From Desulfovibrio sp. Dsv1 (lineage in GTDB: Bacteria; Desulfobacterota; Desulfovibrionia; Desulfovibrionales; Desulfovibrionaceae): a stretch of DNA of 14,461 nucleotides. Position 1 is the first letter of the stretch, and each line of letters starts with the position of its first letter. Of the stretch, positions 6,639-14,118 are shown in pieces. The notes under the pieces were generated by a model, which was given only the letters and a program-made list of their open reading frames with translations, had not been told where the DNA came from and did not search any database. The position numbers and the translations under genes are program-made. The stretch spans positions 1-14,461 of the forward strand of contig APFI01000079.1 in NCBI GenBank assembly GCA_000403945.1. The letters run 5' to 3'.

Positions 6639-7655
6639 TCAGCATCGGTCGCCCAGAAAATTCTCCAGCGCGTCCGTGAGTTCCTGCCAATCTGTACAGC
6701 GGCAGAGCTGCTGGCGCAAGGTCCGGGTGCCGGGCAGGGCCCGCACGTAGCGCGGCACCACCGAACGCATCTTCCACAGCGCGGCCTTGCCGGGACAGAA
6801 GGCGCGCGCCAGATCCATGTGGCGCAGGATCATGGTCCGCAAGGCGGCGGGCGTGGGCTCAGCGGGCCGTTCTTCCCGGAGGAGGGCCAGATGGGCGGCG
6901 AAAATGGCAGGATCGTGCATGGCCCCGCGCGCGTACATCACGCCCGTGGCTCCGGTCTGTTTCAGGCAGCGCAAACCGTCGGCGGCGCTGAACAGGTCGC
7001 CGCTGGCCAGCAGTGGCAGGGAAAGGCGCGGCGACAGAAGAGTCAGGGCGTCCCAATTCGCCATGCCGCCGAAGCCCTGACGGGCGGTGCGCGGATGCAG
7101 GGTCAGCCAGCCCGCGCCCAAGTCTTCCAGGCGCAAGGCCAGATCTGGCAGCACCGGGCACGCGTCGTCCAGACCCAGACGCAGCTTGAAGCCCACCCGG
7201 CTCCGTCCTGCACCCCCCGGTCCGGCTTCCTCCAGCATGGCTTTTGCCACGGCCAGGCTGTTTTCCACGTCGCCCAGCATGGCCGCGCCCGCGCCCTGCC
7301 GCAAAACCTTAGGCACGGAGCAGCCCATGTTCAGATCGAACCAACCGTAGCCCGCCTCGCGCAGCAGAGCCACAGCCCGGCGCAGAAAATCCGCCTCAGC
7401 GCCGAATAACTGGACCACCAGCGGCTGGTCTTCGGGCAGGCTGGCCAGCAGATCGTTGGTGCCGGGGCTCTGGTAGACCAGACCCTTGGCGCTGATCATC
7501 TCGGTCACGCAGACGGCGGCCCCGTATTCCCGACAGAGCAGGCGGAAGGGCAGGTCGCTGTACCCGGCCAGGGGGGCCAGCCAAGGCTTGTCCGGGCTGA
7601 AAGGCAGACTTTCGGGATTGGCAGGACAGCGCGGCAGGGAAGCGGTTTTGCTCAT
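6639..7655 (-). CDS. tRNA-dihydrouridine synthase (Dus family)
   Basis: A 338-residue FMN enzyme that reduces uridines in tRNA D-loops to dihydrouridine. It has the TIM-barrel signature of Dus proteins: WLAPLAGYSDLPFRLL near the N-terminus (FMN site), VVQLFGAEAD, the catalytic cysteine C112 in FDLNMGCSVPKVLRQGAGAA, LTLHPRTARQGFGGMANWD, and the phosphate-binding LLASGDLFSA and GVMYARGAM. The usual NMGCP reads NMGCS here. I take the ATG at 7655 because its first bases overlap the TGA of the upstream SulP gene (ATGA), which implies translational coupling. An in-frame ATG two codons upstream (7661) is an alternative. AAGGAAGCGG lies about 8-15 nt before these starts. It is the last gene of the SulP operon, and no clear terminator follows. 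Which D-loop position it modifies cannot be told from the sequence; the motifs are nearest DusB-like members. Confidence 0.92.
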   Translation of the reverse strand: MSKTASLPRCPANPESLPFSPDKPWLAPLAGYSDLPFRLLCREYGAAVCVTEMISAKGLVYQSPGTNDLLASLPEDQPLVVQLFGAEADFLRRAVALLREAGYGWFDLNMGCSVPKVLRQGAGAAMLGDVENSLAVAKAMLEEAGPGGAGRSRVGFKLRLGLDDACPVLPDLALRLEDLGAGWLTLHPRTARQGFGGMANWDALTLLSPRLSLPLLASGDLFSAADGLRCLKQTGATGVMYARGAMHDPAIFAAHLALLREERPAEPTPAALRTMILRHMDLARAFCPGKAALWKMRSVVPRYVRALPGTRTLRQQLCRCTDWQELTDALENFLGDRC

Positions 7656-9529
7656 GAACATTCCGCTTCCTTCGGTCCGGCATTCCCCGGCGCAGCGTCG
7701 GCCACAGTGCGGGACTGGCCGGCCGGGACGGACGCAGCCGTCGCTCCGGCTTCTTCGGCCGGGGGAATGCTTCCGCCCGGCGCGACGGGAGCGGGTAGCG
7801 CAGGCGGCGGAGCATCCGGCGCGGGGAATACGCACTGGCCCCGGCAGCAAACCCGGTTGAGCAGATTGGCGGCCAGATGCAGGCCCTCGTTGGTGGTTTC
7901 GGCCACAAAACCGGAACTGAGATAGTCCAGAATGCCGGTGCGCTGGAGAATTTCACGTACATTGCGGCTGCCCACCACTAGGATCACGGGTATGGAGCGG
8001 GCGTAGCAGCGCTCCACGAACTGGGCCAGGGCGTGCGCGCCCGAAGCGTCCAGCCAGAACACCCGGGTCAGGTGCAGCACCACCAGGCGGGCGGGCTTGC
8101 GGTCTTCCTCATAGAGCTGGTGTTCCAGCTCGTGGATGGCTCCGAAAAAGAGAGTGCCTTCGATGACGTAGACGGCCACGCCGGACGGCAGGTCCGGAGG
8201 CGCGTTGCGCAGCAGGGGATCATCGGGCCGCAGCCGCCGCACGCGTGGGTGGGCGGTCTTGTAGATGAACAGCACCAGTGAGAGCAGCACGCCCACGAAA
8301 ATGGCCCGTTCCAGGTCCAGGATCAGGGTGGCGGCGAAGGTCAGCAGCAGCACAGCGCGGTCGATGTGTGTCGCTACCAGACAGAGGCGGATGGCCTCCC
8401 GGTCGATCATCCGGAAAGAGATCAGCAGCAGCACGCCGCCCAGGGCGGAGAGGGGCAGCCAGCTCATCAGCGGGGCCAGGACAAAGAGCATAGGCAGGGC
8501 CAGCAGGCCGGAAAACACGGTGCCCATGCGGGTATTGCCTCCCGAGGAGACCACCAGCGCGCTGCGGGTGAAGGATCCGCAACCCGGAATGCCCGAGGTC
8601 AGGCCCGCCGCGATGTTGCCCAAGCCCTGGCCGATGAGCTCCTGACTGCCGTCGAAGCTGTCGCCCTTGACGGCTGCCATCTGTTTGCCGATGGCTAGGG
8701 ATTCCACCGTGCCCAGCAGGGCGATGGCCAAGGCGGGCATGAACAGATCGCCCAGAGCCGTAAGGTCGAAAGCCGGAGGCAGGGAAAAGGGCGGGATGAC
8801 GTTGGGAATGGGGCCCACTACGGCCACGCCGCGTTCTTTGACCTGCAAGAACGCGCCTGCGGCCCCCACCAGGGCCAGCGCGCCCAGTGTGGCCGGAAAG
8901 CGCCGGGAAATGCGGCGCAGGGCCAAGATCAGGACGATGGTCAGCAGGGCCAGACCTAGGCTCAAGCAATTGATCTGATTGATATTCTGAACGGCCATGC
9001 CGATCTGGGGAAAAAATCCGGCAGGCTTGGGACCTGTCAGGCCCAGCACGGTTTTGAGCTGTCCGGCGGCAATGAGCAGGGCTGCGCCCGTGGCAAAGGC
9101 CACCATGACCGAGTGGGAGATGAAATTGGCCAGATCGCCCAGCCGGGCTAGGCCCATGCCCACCTGGATCAGCCCGCAGAGCAGTGTCATGCCGAAAACA
9201 TAGGTCATGCGCGTTTCCTCGGGCAGGCTGGAGAGCAGCGTGCCGCCCACGCTCACCGTGGCCATGGTGGAAAAGAGCACCATGGAGATGGCGTTGGTGG
9301 GCCCGGCGGCTAGGTAGCGGGCCGAACCCCAGAGCGCGGCCACGATCACCGGCAGCATGCAGGCGTAAATGCCGTACTGCGGATGCACCCCGGCGATGAG
9401 TGCGTAGGCCATGGCTTGGGGAATGGCCATGGGCGTCACGGTCAGCGCGGCCATGAAGTCCGCCCGGAAATCGCGGGGCGTGTAGGTTCGCAGGGTCTCC
9501 AGAAAAGGAAAGAATCTGGCGGCGCGCAT
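7652..9529 (-). CDS. SulP-family anion (sulfate-type) transporter with STAS domain
   Basis: A 625-residue inner-membrane permease of the SulP (SLC26-like) family. The transmembrane core runs from about residue 20 to 425, beginning RADFMAALTVTPMAIPQAMA and HPQYGIYACMLPVIVAALWG. It includes the family motif region GLGNIAAGLTSGIPGCGSFTR. A cytoplasmic STAS domain covers roughly 449-555 (VLHLTRVFWLDASGAHALAQF). The final 70 residues are unusual: a CCRGQC cluster at 561-566, then an Ala/Pro-rich low-complexity tail. Sulfate is the likely substrate in a sulfate reducer, but SulP proteins also carry bicarbonate and other anions. The start at 9529 has GAGGT 4 nt upstream. The longer open frame to 9730 overlaps the neighbouring broken copy in another frame and is not used. 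It lies 2 nt after the degenerate SulP copy and overlaps the next gene by 4 nt. Confidence 0.93.
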   Translation of the reverse strand: MRAARFFPFLETLRTYTPRDFRADFMAALTVTPMAIPQAMAYALIAGVHPQYGIYACMLPVIVAALWGSARYLAAGPTNAISMVLFSTMATVSVGGTLLSSLPEETRMTYVFGMTLLCGLIQVGMGLARLGDLANFISHSVMVAFATGAALLIAAGQLKTVLGLTGPKPAGFFPQIGMAVQNINQINCLSLGLALLTIVLILALRRISRRFPATLGALALVGAAGAFLQVKERGVAVVGPIPNVIPPFSLPPAFDLTALGDLFMPALAIALLGTVESLAIGKQMAAVKGDSFDGSQELIGQGLGNIAAGLTSGIPGCGSFTRSALVVSSGGNTRMGTVFSGLLALPMLFVLAPLMSWLPLSALGGVLLLISFRMIDREAIRLCLVATHIDRAVLLLTFAATLILDLERAIFVGVLLSLVLFIYKTAHPRVRRLRPDDPLLRNAPPDLPSGVAVYVIEGTLFFGAIHELEHQLYEEDRKPARLVVLHLTRVFWLDASGAHALAQFVERCYARSIPVILVVGSRNVREILQRTGILDYLSSGFVAETTNEGLHLAANLLNRVCCRGQCVFPAPDAPPPALPAPVAPGGSIPPAEEAGATAASVPAGQSRTVADAAPGNAGPKEAECS

Positions 9530-9531
9530 AG

Positions 9532-10601
9532 TCACCTCGGGTTGGGGGAAGGCCCGGAGGCCGTTGCCTGGAACTGTCCGGAGGGCGGCAGATCGCAGAC
9601 GTCGCTCCGGCAGGTGATCCGTTGCAGCATGCCGGAAAACACGGAGCCCATGCGGGTGCGCGCTCCCAGCGTCACCATGTGGGTGCCACGGGTAAAGGAA
9701 CCGCAGCCCGGTATGCCCGAGGTCAGGCATGCCGTGATGTTGTCTTGCCCCTGGGCGATGAGTTCCTGACTGCCGCTGAGGCCGTCCCCCTTGATGGACA
9801 GGGGCTGCACGGCCTCCAGCAGGGCAATGGCCGAGGCGGGCATGAACAGGCGGAGGCTGAGGGCGGGTGGCACGATGCTGGGAATGGTCCCCATCAGGGC
9901 ACGTCCTTGCTCTGCGTGTCCAGGATCATGGCGGTGAGGGTGGCGATGGCCAAGGCCGCCAAGGTGGAGGGAAAGCGCCGGGAGATGCAGAGGTTGAAGA
10001 GCCAAGTCAGCCCGATGGTCTGCGGGGCCAAGAGCCGGCTCCACCAGTTGGTCTGGCCGAACTGCCACATTGCCAGCCAGACCTGGGGGGAAAAGTCCAC
10101 AGGCTGCACGCCGGGCAGACCCAAGGCCACCTTGAGCTGGCTGGCCGCGATCAGAAAGACCATGCCCGTGGCAAAGGTCACCATGAGTGAATGGAAGTTG
10201 GCCAGATCGCCCAGCCGGGCCAAGTCCATGCCCACCTGGATCAGATCGCAGAGCGGGGCTAGGCCGAAAATGCAGGGCATGCGCATTTCTTCCGGCGGGC
10301 CGGGCAGCAGCACACCGCCCATGCTCACCGTGTACATGGTGGAAAACAGGATCATGGAAATGGCGTTGGTAGGTCCGGCGGCCAGAATGCGCGAGGTTCC
10401 CCAGAGCGCGGCCACGATTACCGGCAGCAAGCAGGTGTAAATGCCGTATTGCGGATGCATCCCGGCCATCATGGCGTAGGTCATGGCCTTGGAGATGTCC
10501 TTGGGCGTCACTGTGAACGCCGCCGTGAAGTCGGCCCGCAGACCCTCCCGCGTGTAGCTTTGCAGTGTGGACAGAAAGGGGAGGGGAGTTCGGGCGCGCA
10601 T
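9532..10601 (-). pseudogene. Truncated, frameshifted SulP paralogue (tandem duplicate)
   Basis: This is a second SulP copy directly upstream of the intact one and clearly homologous to its first half. Matching landmarks are RADFTAAFTVTPKDISKAMT, HPQYGIYTCLLPVIVAALWG, GPTNAISMILFSTM, and GSQELIAQGQDNITACLTSG followed by IPGCGSFTR. The first frame (10601-9894, 235 aa) ends at a TGA where one base is missing relative to the intact copy (GTGCCCTGATG against GTG GCC GTA GTG). The homology resumes in the next frame as MGTIPSIVPPALS. Small in-frame losses follow, including the GKQMA region. Homology stops after GSVFSGML, replaced by about 30 unrelated residues to a stop at 9532. The last transmembrane helices and the whole STAS domain are missing. 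The start at 10601 has GAGGA at 6-nt spacing, 1 nt after the preceding gene. It is almost certainly non-functional as a transporter, though a short membrane peptide could still be made. Confidence 0.88.
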
Positions 10602-10602
10602 G

Positions 10603-11724
10603 CTAATCCTCGTGACGAACGTCGTCTTCTAGTTTGAGCACGTCGTGGCCCAAGGCGTAGTGCATCAGGCGGGGTCGTTCCACGGATTTTTTCAGGGAAT
10701 TGATGATCCGAGTCATGCGCCGCGTGCCTTCCAGCACGCCGCCCAGATGCCCGGCCAGTTCCGTGAGGTCCGCGCGGGCCAGGATGCTTTCCAGCTCCAG
10801 GGCTAGGTGACGAGCGCGCGAATCCGAGGGAAATTCGGCCATCAGCTCACGCGAAAGACGCAGGGCACGGGTCAGGTTGGCGTCAATGTCCTCCACCAGT
10901 TCCCCGCAGTACTCGGCCTGGTTGCGCATGACGTTGAGGGCGTTGTTGCCGTAATGGGCCATGGCCCCGGCGGCCTTCTCCAGCGTGTCGCGGGCCACGG
11001 CCACACGGCGGCCCACGGTCAGAGAGACGATGCGCGCGCACTTGGCGAGAAAACGCTCGTCATAGGCCTCGAAGCCGTATTCACGCTTGGTGTAGAGCTG
11101 CACCAGCCCGAAGGCCGGACGGTTGTTGCGCTCGCGCAGCACAAAGGCCAGACGCGAACGGTAGCCCTCCTTGTAGACCACGCAGTCGAAAGATCCGCCG
11201 CCGCGCTCCAGCCCTTGGAGGTTATTGGAAAGCACGTAGCGCACATGCCCGTCCATGATGGCGCTCATGACCGGATGGCGGCGCAGGCTCTCGTCCAGAT
11301 AGGGGGCCACGATGGGGATGCTCTGGCCATGTATGTTGTTGGCCGCGCGGGTCACCCACTCGCCTCTGGAATTTCTGAGGCGGCAGACGTACATTTCGGC
11401 ATGCAGGGCGTGGACCAAGATTTCCGCGCTCTGGCGTAGCACTTCGTCGGGCGGGGCCATGTGGTCGGCAATGCCCAGCAGGTCGTTGGAAACCCGCAGC
11501 AGGGTTTCGGTGTCACTCTGCATGGATGCCACGGAGGAGAGCAAATGCAGTAGGCAGCGCCAGCTTTTGAGCGGCATGCCGCGCACTTCCGGATGATAGC
11601 CGGAGTCGAGGGTGTGCTTGGCTGCGGGCAGAACGCCCAGCACGGCTGCGCGCATTTCAGGGGGGGCGTATTTCAGAAGACGCCCTATCTCCTCGCGAAT
11701 GGCTTGTGGTGAATGTTGCGACAC
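10603..11724 (-). CDS. GAF-domain protein with histidine-kinase-like dimerisation helices, no ATPase domain
   Basis: A 373-residue cytoplasmic protein with no signal peptide or membrane segment. Residues 1-85 are helical. About 90-240 reads as a GAF sensory domain (DEVLRQSAEILVHALHAEMY, SRLAFVLRERNNRPAFGLVQL). From 245 a helical hairpin resembles a histidine-kinase DHp domain: AAGAMAHYGNNALNVMRNQA, with H257 in the H-box position and N260/N261 where kinases have HExxNPL. The second helix is LEGTRRMTRIINSLKKSVER. The catalytic HATPase domain is absent and the protein ends soon after. It starts with GTG at 11724, and the ribosome-binding site is weak. It is the first gene of the SulP operon, 1 nt before the SulP pseudogene, which suggests a regulatory or sensing role tied to anion uptake. 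That role is inference; GAF identity is by pattern, without a database search. Confidence 0.7.
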   Translation of the reverse strand: MSQHSPQAIREEIGRLLKYAPPEMRAAVLGVLPAAKHTLDSGYHPEVRGMPLKSWRCLLHLLSSVASMQSDTETLLRVSNDLLGIADHMAPPDEVLRQSAEILVHALHAEMYVCRLRNSRGEWVTRAANNIHGQSIPIVAPYLDESLRRHPVMSAIMDGHVRYVLSNNLQGLERGGGSFDCVVYKEGYRSRLAFVLRERNNRPAFGLVQLYTKREYGFEAYDERFLAKCARIVSLTVGRRVAVARDTLEKAAGAMAHYGNNALNVMRNQAEYCGELVEDIDANLTRALRLSRELMAEFPSDSRARHLALELESILARADLTELAGHLGGVLEGTRRMTRIINSLKKSVERPRLMHYALGHDVLKLEDDVRHED

Positions 11725-11759
11725 GATGGGCCCGGCCTTTTCCGCGGCGTGGTGGTTTG

Positions 11760-11787
11760 CCCGCCGGATTTCAGCTCGACCGGCGGG
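11760..11787 (-). promoter_or_regulatory. Stable hairpin in the leader of the GAF/SulP operon
   Basis: CCCGCCGG and CCGGCGGG (11780-11787 and 11760-11767) form a perfect 8-bp stem with a 12-nt loop, between the predicted promoter and the GTG start. No U-tract follows, so it is not a simple terminator. It could affect translation or transcript stability. Confidence 0.35.
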
Positions 11788-11811
11788 GCGGGCGCTTTTT
11801 CAGGAACACTC

Positions 11812-11840
11812 AGCATAGTGCGGAAAAGGAATCCGGTCAA
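11812..11840 (-). promoter_or_regulatory. Sigma70-like promoter for the GAF/SulP/dus operon
   Basis: Minus strand: TTGACC (11835-11840), a 17-nt spacer, then TATGCT (11812-11817). This matches -35 at 5 of 6 and -10 at 4 of 6. Predicted transcription start is near 11805, leaving a leader of about 80 nt before the GTG at 11724. Confidence 0.55.
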
Positions 11841-12011
11841 TGGGGGGGCATTTTTTTGACGACAGGTTGTGAAATTTTTTCTTTCCTTGATAATAAGTTG
11901 AAATAATAGATTTTTTTAGTGTGGCAAAAAAATTGCAAAAGAACGCGCAGCTTTTCCCCGGACGGCCCCAACGGCCGGTACCGGAACCCTGCTATTTTAA
12001 GGATGTTCTCT
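11841..12011. other. AT-rich divergent intergenic region
   Basis: This spacer separates the leftward GAF/SulP operon from the rightward transglycosylase gene. Positions 11848-11935 are strikingly AT-rich (runs of T, TTGATAATAAG, AAATAATAGA) compared with the GC-rich coding sequence. It should carry the plus-strand promoter of the transglycosylase. TTGATA (11887) and TTGAAA (11898) are present, but no -10 sits at proper spacing, so I make no promoter call. A perfect palindrome CCGGTACCGG lies within the last 40 nt before the gene. Confidence 0.4.
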
Positions 12012-13151
12012 ATGCTACGCCGCAAAACCCTCGTGATTCTTTCGCTGAGTCTTGGAGGTGGCCTGCTTCTGTTGGGCCTGCTGGCGGGTTTTGTGCCCCA
12101 GAGCGAAGGGCCGGACGTGCGCCGCCAGGCCAGCGCCCATGTGGTCAGCCTACGGCCCGAGGAGCTGCCTGAACCCATTCTGCCGCTCGGCGACGGCACG
12201 CGTCTTTGGGCTGTACGTCAGGCCGTCGTTTCCCCGGACGAGGCGCGCGGGACCGGAGAGGACGATCCGGCTCTGGCCTCATTGGCGGGATCGACCGGAA
12301 GGGAGCAGATCATCAGCTTTGAGAAGAGCGGCGTCCGCCTAAACATGGGCGGCGACGAGCTGTTTTTCGGCGAGGCGGCCGCACCGGCGGCTCTTGCGCC
12401 CCTGCTGGCCCTGGACGGCGTGTCCATGCCGCTGCTGGTGACGGCCCAACCCCGCCAGTACGGGGACGCCTTGGATGCGCGCGGCCGTCCCCTGCGCTGG
12501 CAGGCGGTGAAAACCCTGCTTTCCGGCTACACGCCGCTAAGCCCGCGCACGGCTGACGAAGCCAAAAAAGCGGATGAGGGAATGCTGTCGGAAGGCGCGT
12601 ATTTCGAGCGCGGCGACTTGTTTTCCCGGGCCCGGCGCTATCAGCAACTGGTAGAGGATTTCGCCCGCCGCTACCACCTCAGCACCGAACTGGTCTACGC
12701 CATCATCCACAGCGAAAGCGATTTTTTGCCCACCCTGATCAGCGGCAAATCGGCCATGGGCCTCATGCAGCTGCTGCCCAGCACGGCCAGCGACGAGGTG
12801 CACCGTTTTCTCTACGGCCATCCTGGCGACGTGAGCTTCGACGAATTGCGCGTGCCCGAGATCAACATCCGTTACGGCACGGCCTATCTGCATATTCTAC
12901 TGACCCGCTATTTTCAGGACGTGAGCGATCCACTGGCGCGCGAATATTGCGCCGTGGCCGCCTACAATATGGGCCCCAACCGCTTTCTGCGTCTCTACGG
13001 CAAGACCGGTGGGGAGGCCGTGGCGCGGATCAACGCCATGAACGTCGAGGAATTGTACGAAGACCTGACCGCGCGGCTGCCGGTGCGCGAAACGCGCTTC
13101 TATGTGGCCAAGGTGCGGCGAATGAAGGGACAGTATGCCGAACTGCGTTAG
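12012..13151 (+). CDS. MltC-type lytic murein transglycosylase
   Basis: A 379-residue exported peptidoglycan lyase that cleaves the glycan strand and leaves 1,6-anhydro-muramic ends. The N-terminus is a signal anchor or signal peptide (MLRRKTLVILSLSLGGGLLL...). No lipobox cysteine follows, unlike the lipoprotein MltC of enterobacteria. Residues about 95-180 correspond to the MltC-specific N-terminal domain. The SLT fold begins near 205, with catalytic E235 in AIIHSESDF, then GKSAMGLMQLLPSTAS, NIRYGTAYLHILL and CAVAAYNMGPNRFLRLYG. The C-terminal ETRFYVAKVRRMKGQY matches the end of MltC. I chose the ATG at 12012 because AAGGA lies 8 nt upstream. The in-frame ATG at 12003 would sit directly on that site. 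It is a single gene, divergent from the GAF/SulP operon. Confidence 0.9.
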   Translation: MLRRKTLVILSLSLGGGLLLLGLLAGFVPQSEGPDVRRQASAHVVSLRPEELPEPILPLGDGTRLWAVRQAVVSPDEARGTGEDDPALASLAGSTGREQIISFEKSGVRLNMGGDELFFGEAAAPAALAPLLALDGVSMPLLVTAQPRQYGDALDARGRPLRWQAVKTLLSGYTPLSPRTADEAKKADEGMLSEGAYFERGDLFSRARRYQQLVEDFARRYHLSTELVYAIIHSESDFLPTLISGKSAMGLMQLLPSTASDEVHRFLYGHPGDVSFDELRVPEINIRYGTAYLHILLTRYFQDVSDPLAREYCAVAAYNMGPNRFLRLYGKTGGEAVARINAMNVEELYEDLTARLPVRETRFYVAKVRRMKGQYAELR

Positions 13152-13175
13152 GAACTGTTCCTAAATTTTCTTTTC
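13150..13175 (+). terminator. Weak terminator-like hairpin after the transglycosylase
   Basis: AGGAA-CTG-TTCCT, overlapping the TAG stop codon, is followed by AAATTTTCTTTTC. The stem is only 5 bp and A-T-containing, and the T-tract is interrupted, so function is doubtful. Confidence 0.3.
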
Positions 13176-13397
13176 GCCCTCTGCCTGCATCAGGCGCGCT
13201 CCGTGCGACGGTCGAAAATATATTTGGGAGTATTAACTAGATAATGTTTTAATGCCGCCCAGCGTCCCATTGACATGGTACTTGGCAAAAGGAGCCATTG
13301 TCAGGCCAACCATATGCGGATTCCGTAAAACATCCGCTGGCTTTCGGCGAAATTTCGCAACCCGGTGGCACCGGCGACAATTATTTCTGAGTCATGA
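13163..13397. other. Non-coding spacer between the transglycosylase and IS remnants
   Basis: No gene is seen here. It contains a short GCCTG-CAT-CAGGC hairpin near 13180, an AT-rich stretch around 13217-13250, and a bulged inverted repeat (TGACATGG ... CCATTGTCA) around 13270-13305. Part of it is presumably the non-coding 3' end of the IS1595-family element that follows, but I could not locate that end. Confidence 0.35.
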
Positions 13398-14078
13398 CTA
13401 GCTGAAAGCTCGTTCTCTGAGCATTTTGGGGAGCATCTGACAGATATCCTTCTGGCGGTGGTCAAACCGGAATTCGCATTCTTTCAGGTGGAAGCAAAAC
13501 ATATACCTGTTGTGGATGTCACGGAAACGTGCAAGCCGCGTTTTGGCGAAGGCCCAAGGGCTTTCGAGCCCGTTGACGCGAGAGCGCCTGCCGGCAAACT
13601 CGTTGTCGCCGTGTTAGATCCGGAAGTGTTTTCGGCATTCCGAATTCATCAGGCCGTCATAACCGCGCTAGCCATCTGATATGGATAACACTTTCAAGCC
13701 CCACATGGCTGCGGATTATCCTATCCCCTGGAGCGTGGCTCTTGGGCAATCCGGCACGATTTCGGCATATATGCGCCCATTGCGCCCGAACAGGCCAAAA
13801 ACAATGGTTTTGCCGTGAGCGCCGTAGCCTCTGAGACCCTTGACCCGCCTAGCCTCGAAGTAGCTTTTATCCACTTCAACTTCGTCGCTGACCGGCAATT
13901 CCGCCTCATAATAGCGGACAATATCGTTCCCTGAAGGCAGTAACATAACGGTTAATGGTATTTCGGTTGACGCCGGACAATTCCGCAATCTGGGAAGCAG
14001 TCAAATCAACGGAAAAGAGCTTCACAATTTGCCGAATTTTTGCCTCTGAAATTCCTGAACGATATGCGTATTTGTTTA
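13398..14078 (-). pseudogene. IS1595-family transposase, multiply disrupted
   Basis: This is a complete-length but broken transposase of the ISXO2/IS1595 type. In minus-strand order: the N-terminal helix-turn-helix (NKYAYRSGISEAKIRQIV, LTASQIAELSGVNRNTINRY); a one-base insertion near 13920; the first catalytic Asp in DEVEVDKSYFEARRVKG; then HGKTIVFGLFGRNGRIYAEI and VPDCPRATLQGI. A duplicated 5-mer (13717-13726) shifts the frame before IIRSHVGLESVIH. One extra base at 13680 precedes the second Asp in SDG. A TAG (13668-13670) stands where the family has Trp (SDGWRGY), and a TAA (13614-13616) interrupts RI*HGDNEFA. The rest, VNGLESPWAFAKTRLARF and FHLKECEFRFDHRQ, carries the last catalytic residue and ends at TAG. 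The start codon is lost at the junction with the neighbouring element. It cannot encode a functional transposase. Confidence 0.85.
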
Positions 14079-14103
14079 GGGGCTGTCCTGGCCAGGGTTA
14101 GCG
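14079..14103 (+). repeat. Putative terminal inverted repeat of the second IS1595-family element
   Basis: GGGGCTGTCCTGGCCAGG begins exactly where homology to the first transposase stops, and lies 40 nt beyond the stop codon of the second transposase remnant. Position and the GGGG start fit an IS1595-family end reading inward. The opposite end is not in the window. The 8 bp just outside (TTTGTTTA, 14071-14078) would be one copy of the target duplication. Confidence 0.4.
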
Positions 14104-14118
14104 TCCAGCCCGCCTAAC

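Noticed and set aside
9894..9903. Programmed frameshift or restart at TGATG in the upstream SulP copy
   Set aside because: Other lesions in the copy (lost motifs, missing second half, unrelated C-terminal tail) point to decay. No slippery run or following structure was seen. It is kept only as a side note in the duplication finding.
13458..13679. 73-residue plus-strand ORF in the IS region
   Set aside because: It is the antisense of the C-terminal half of the broken IS1595-family transposase, whose minus-strand reading matches the family.
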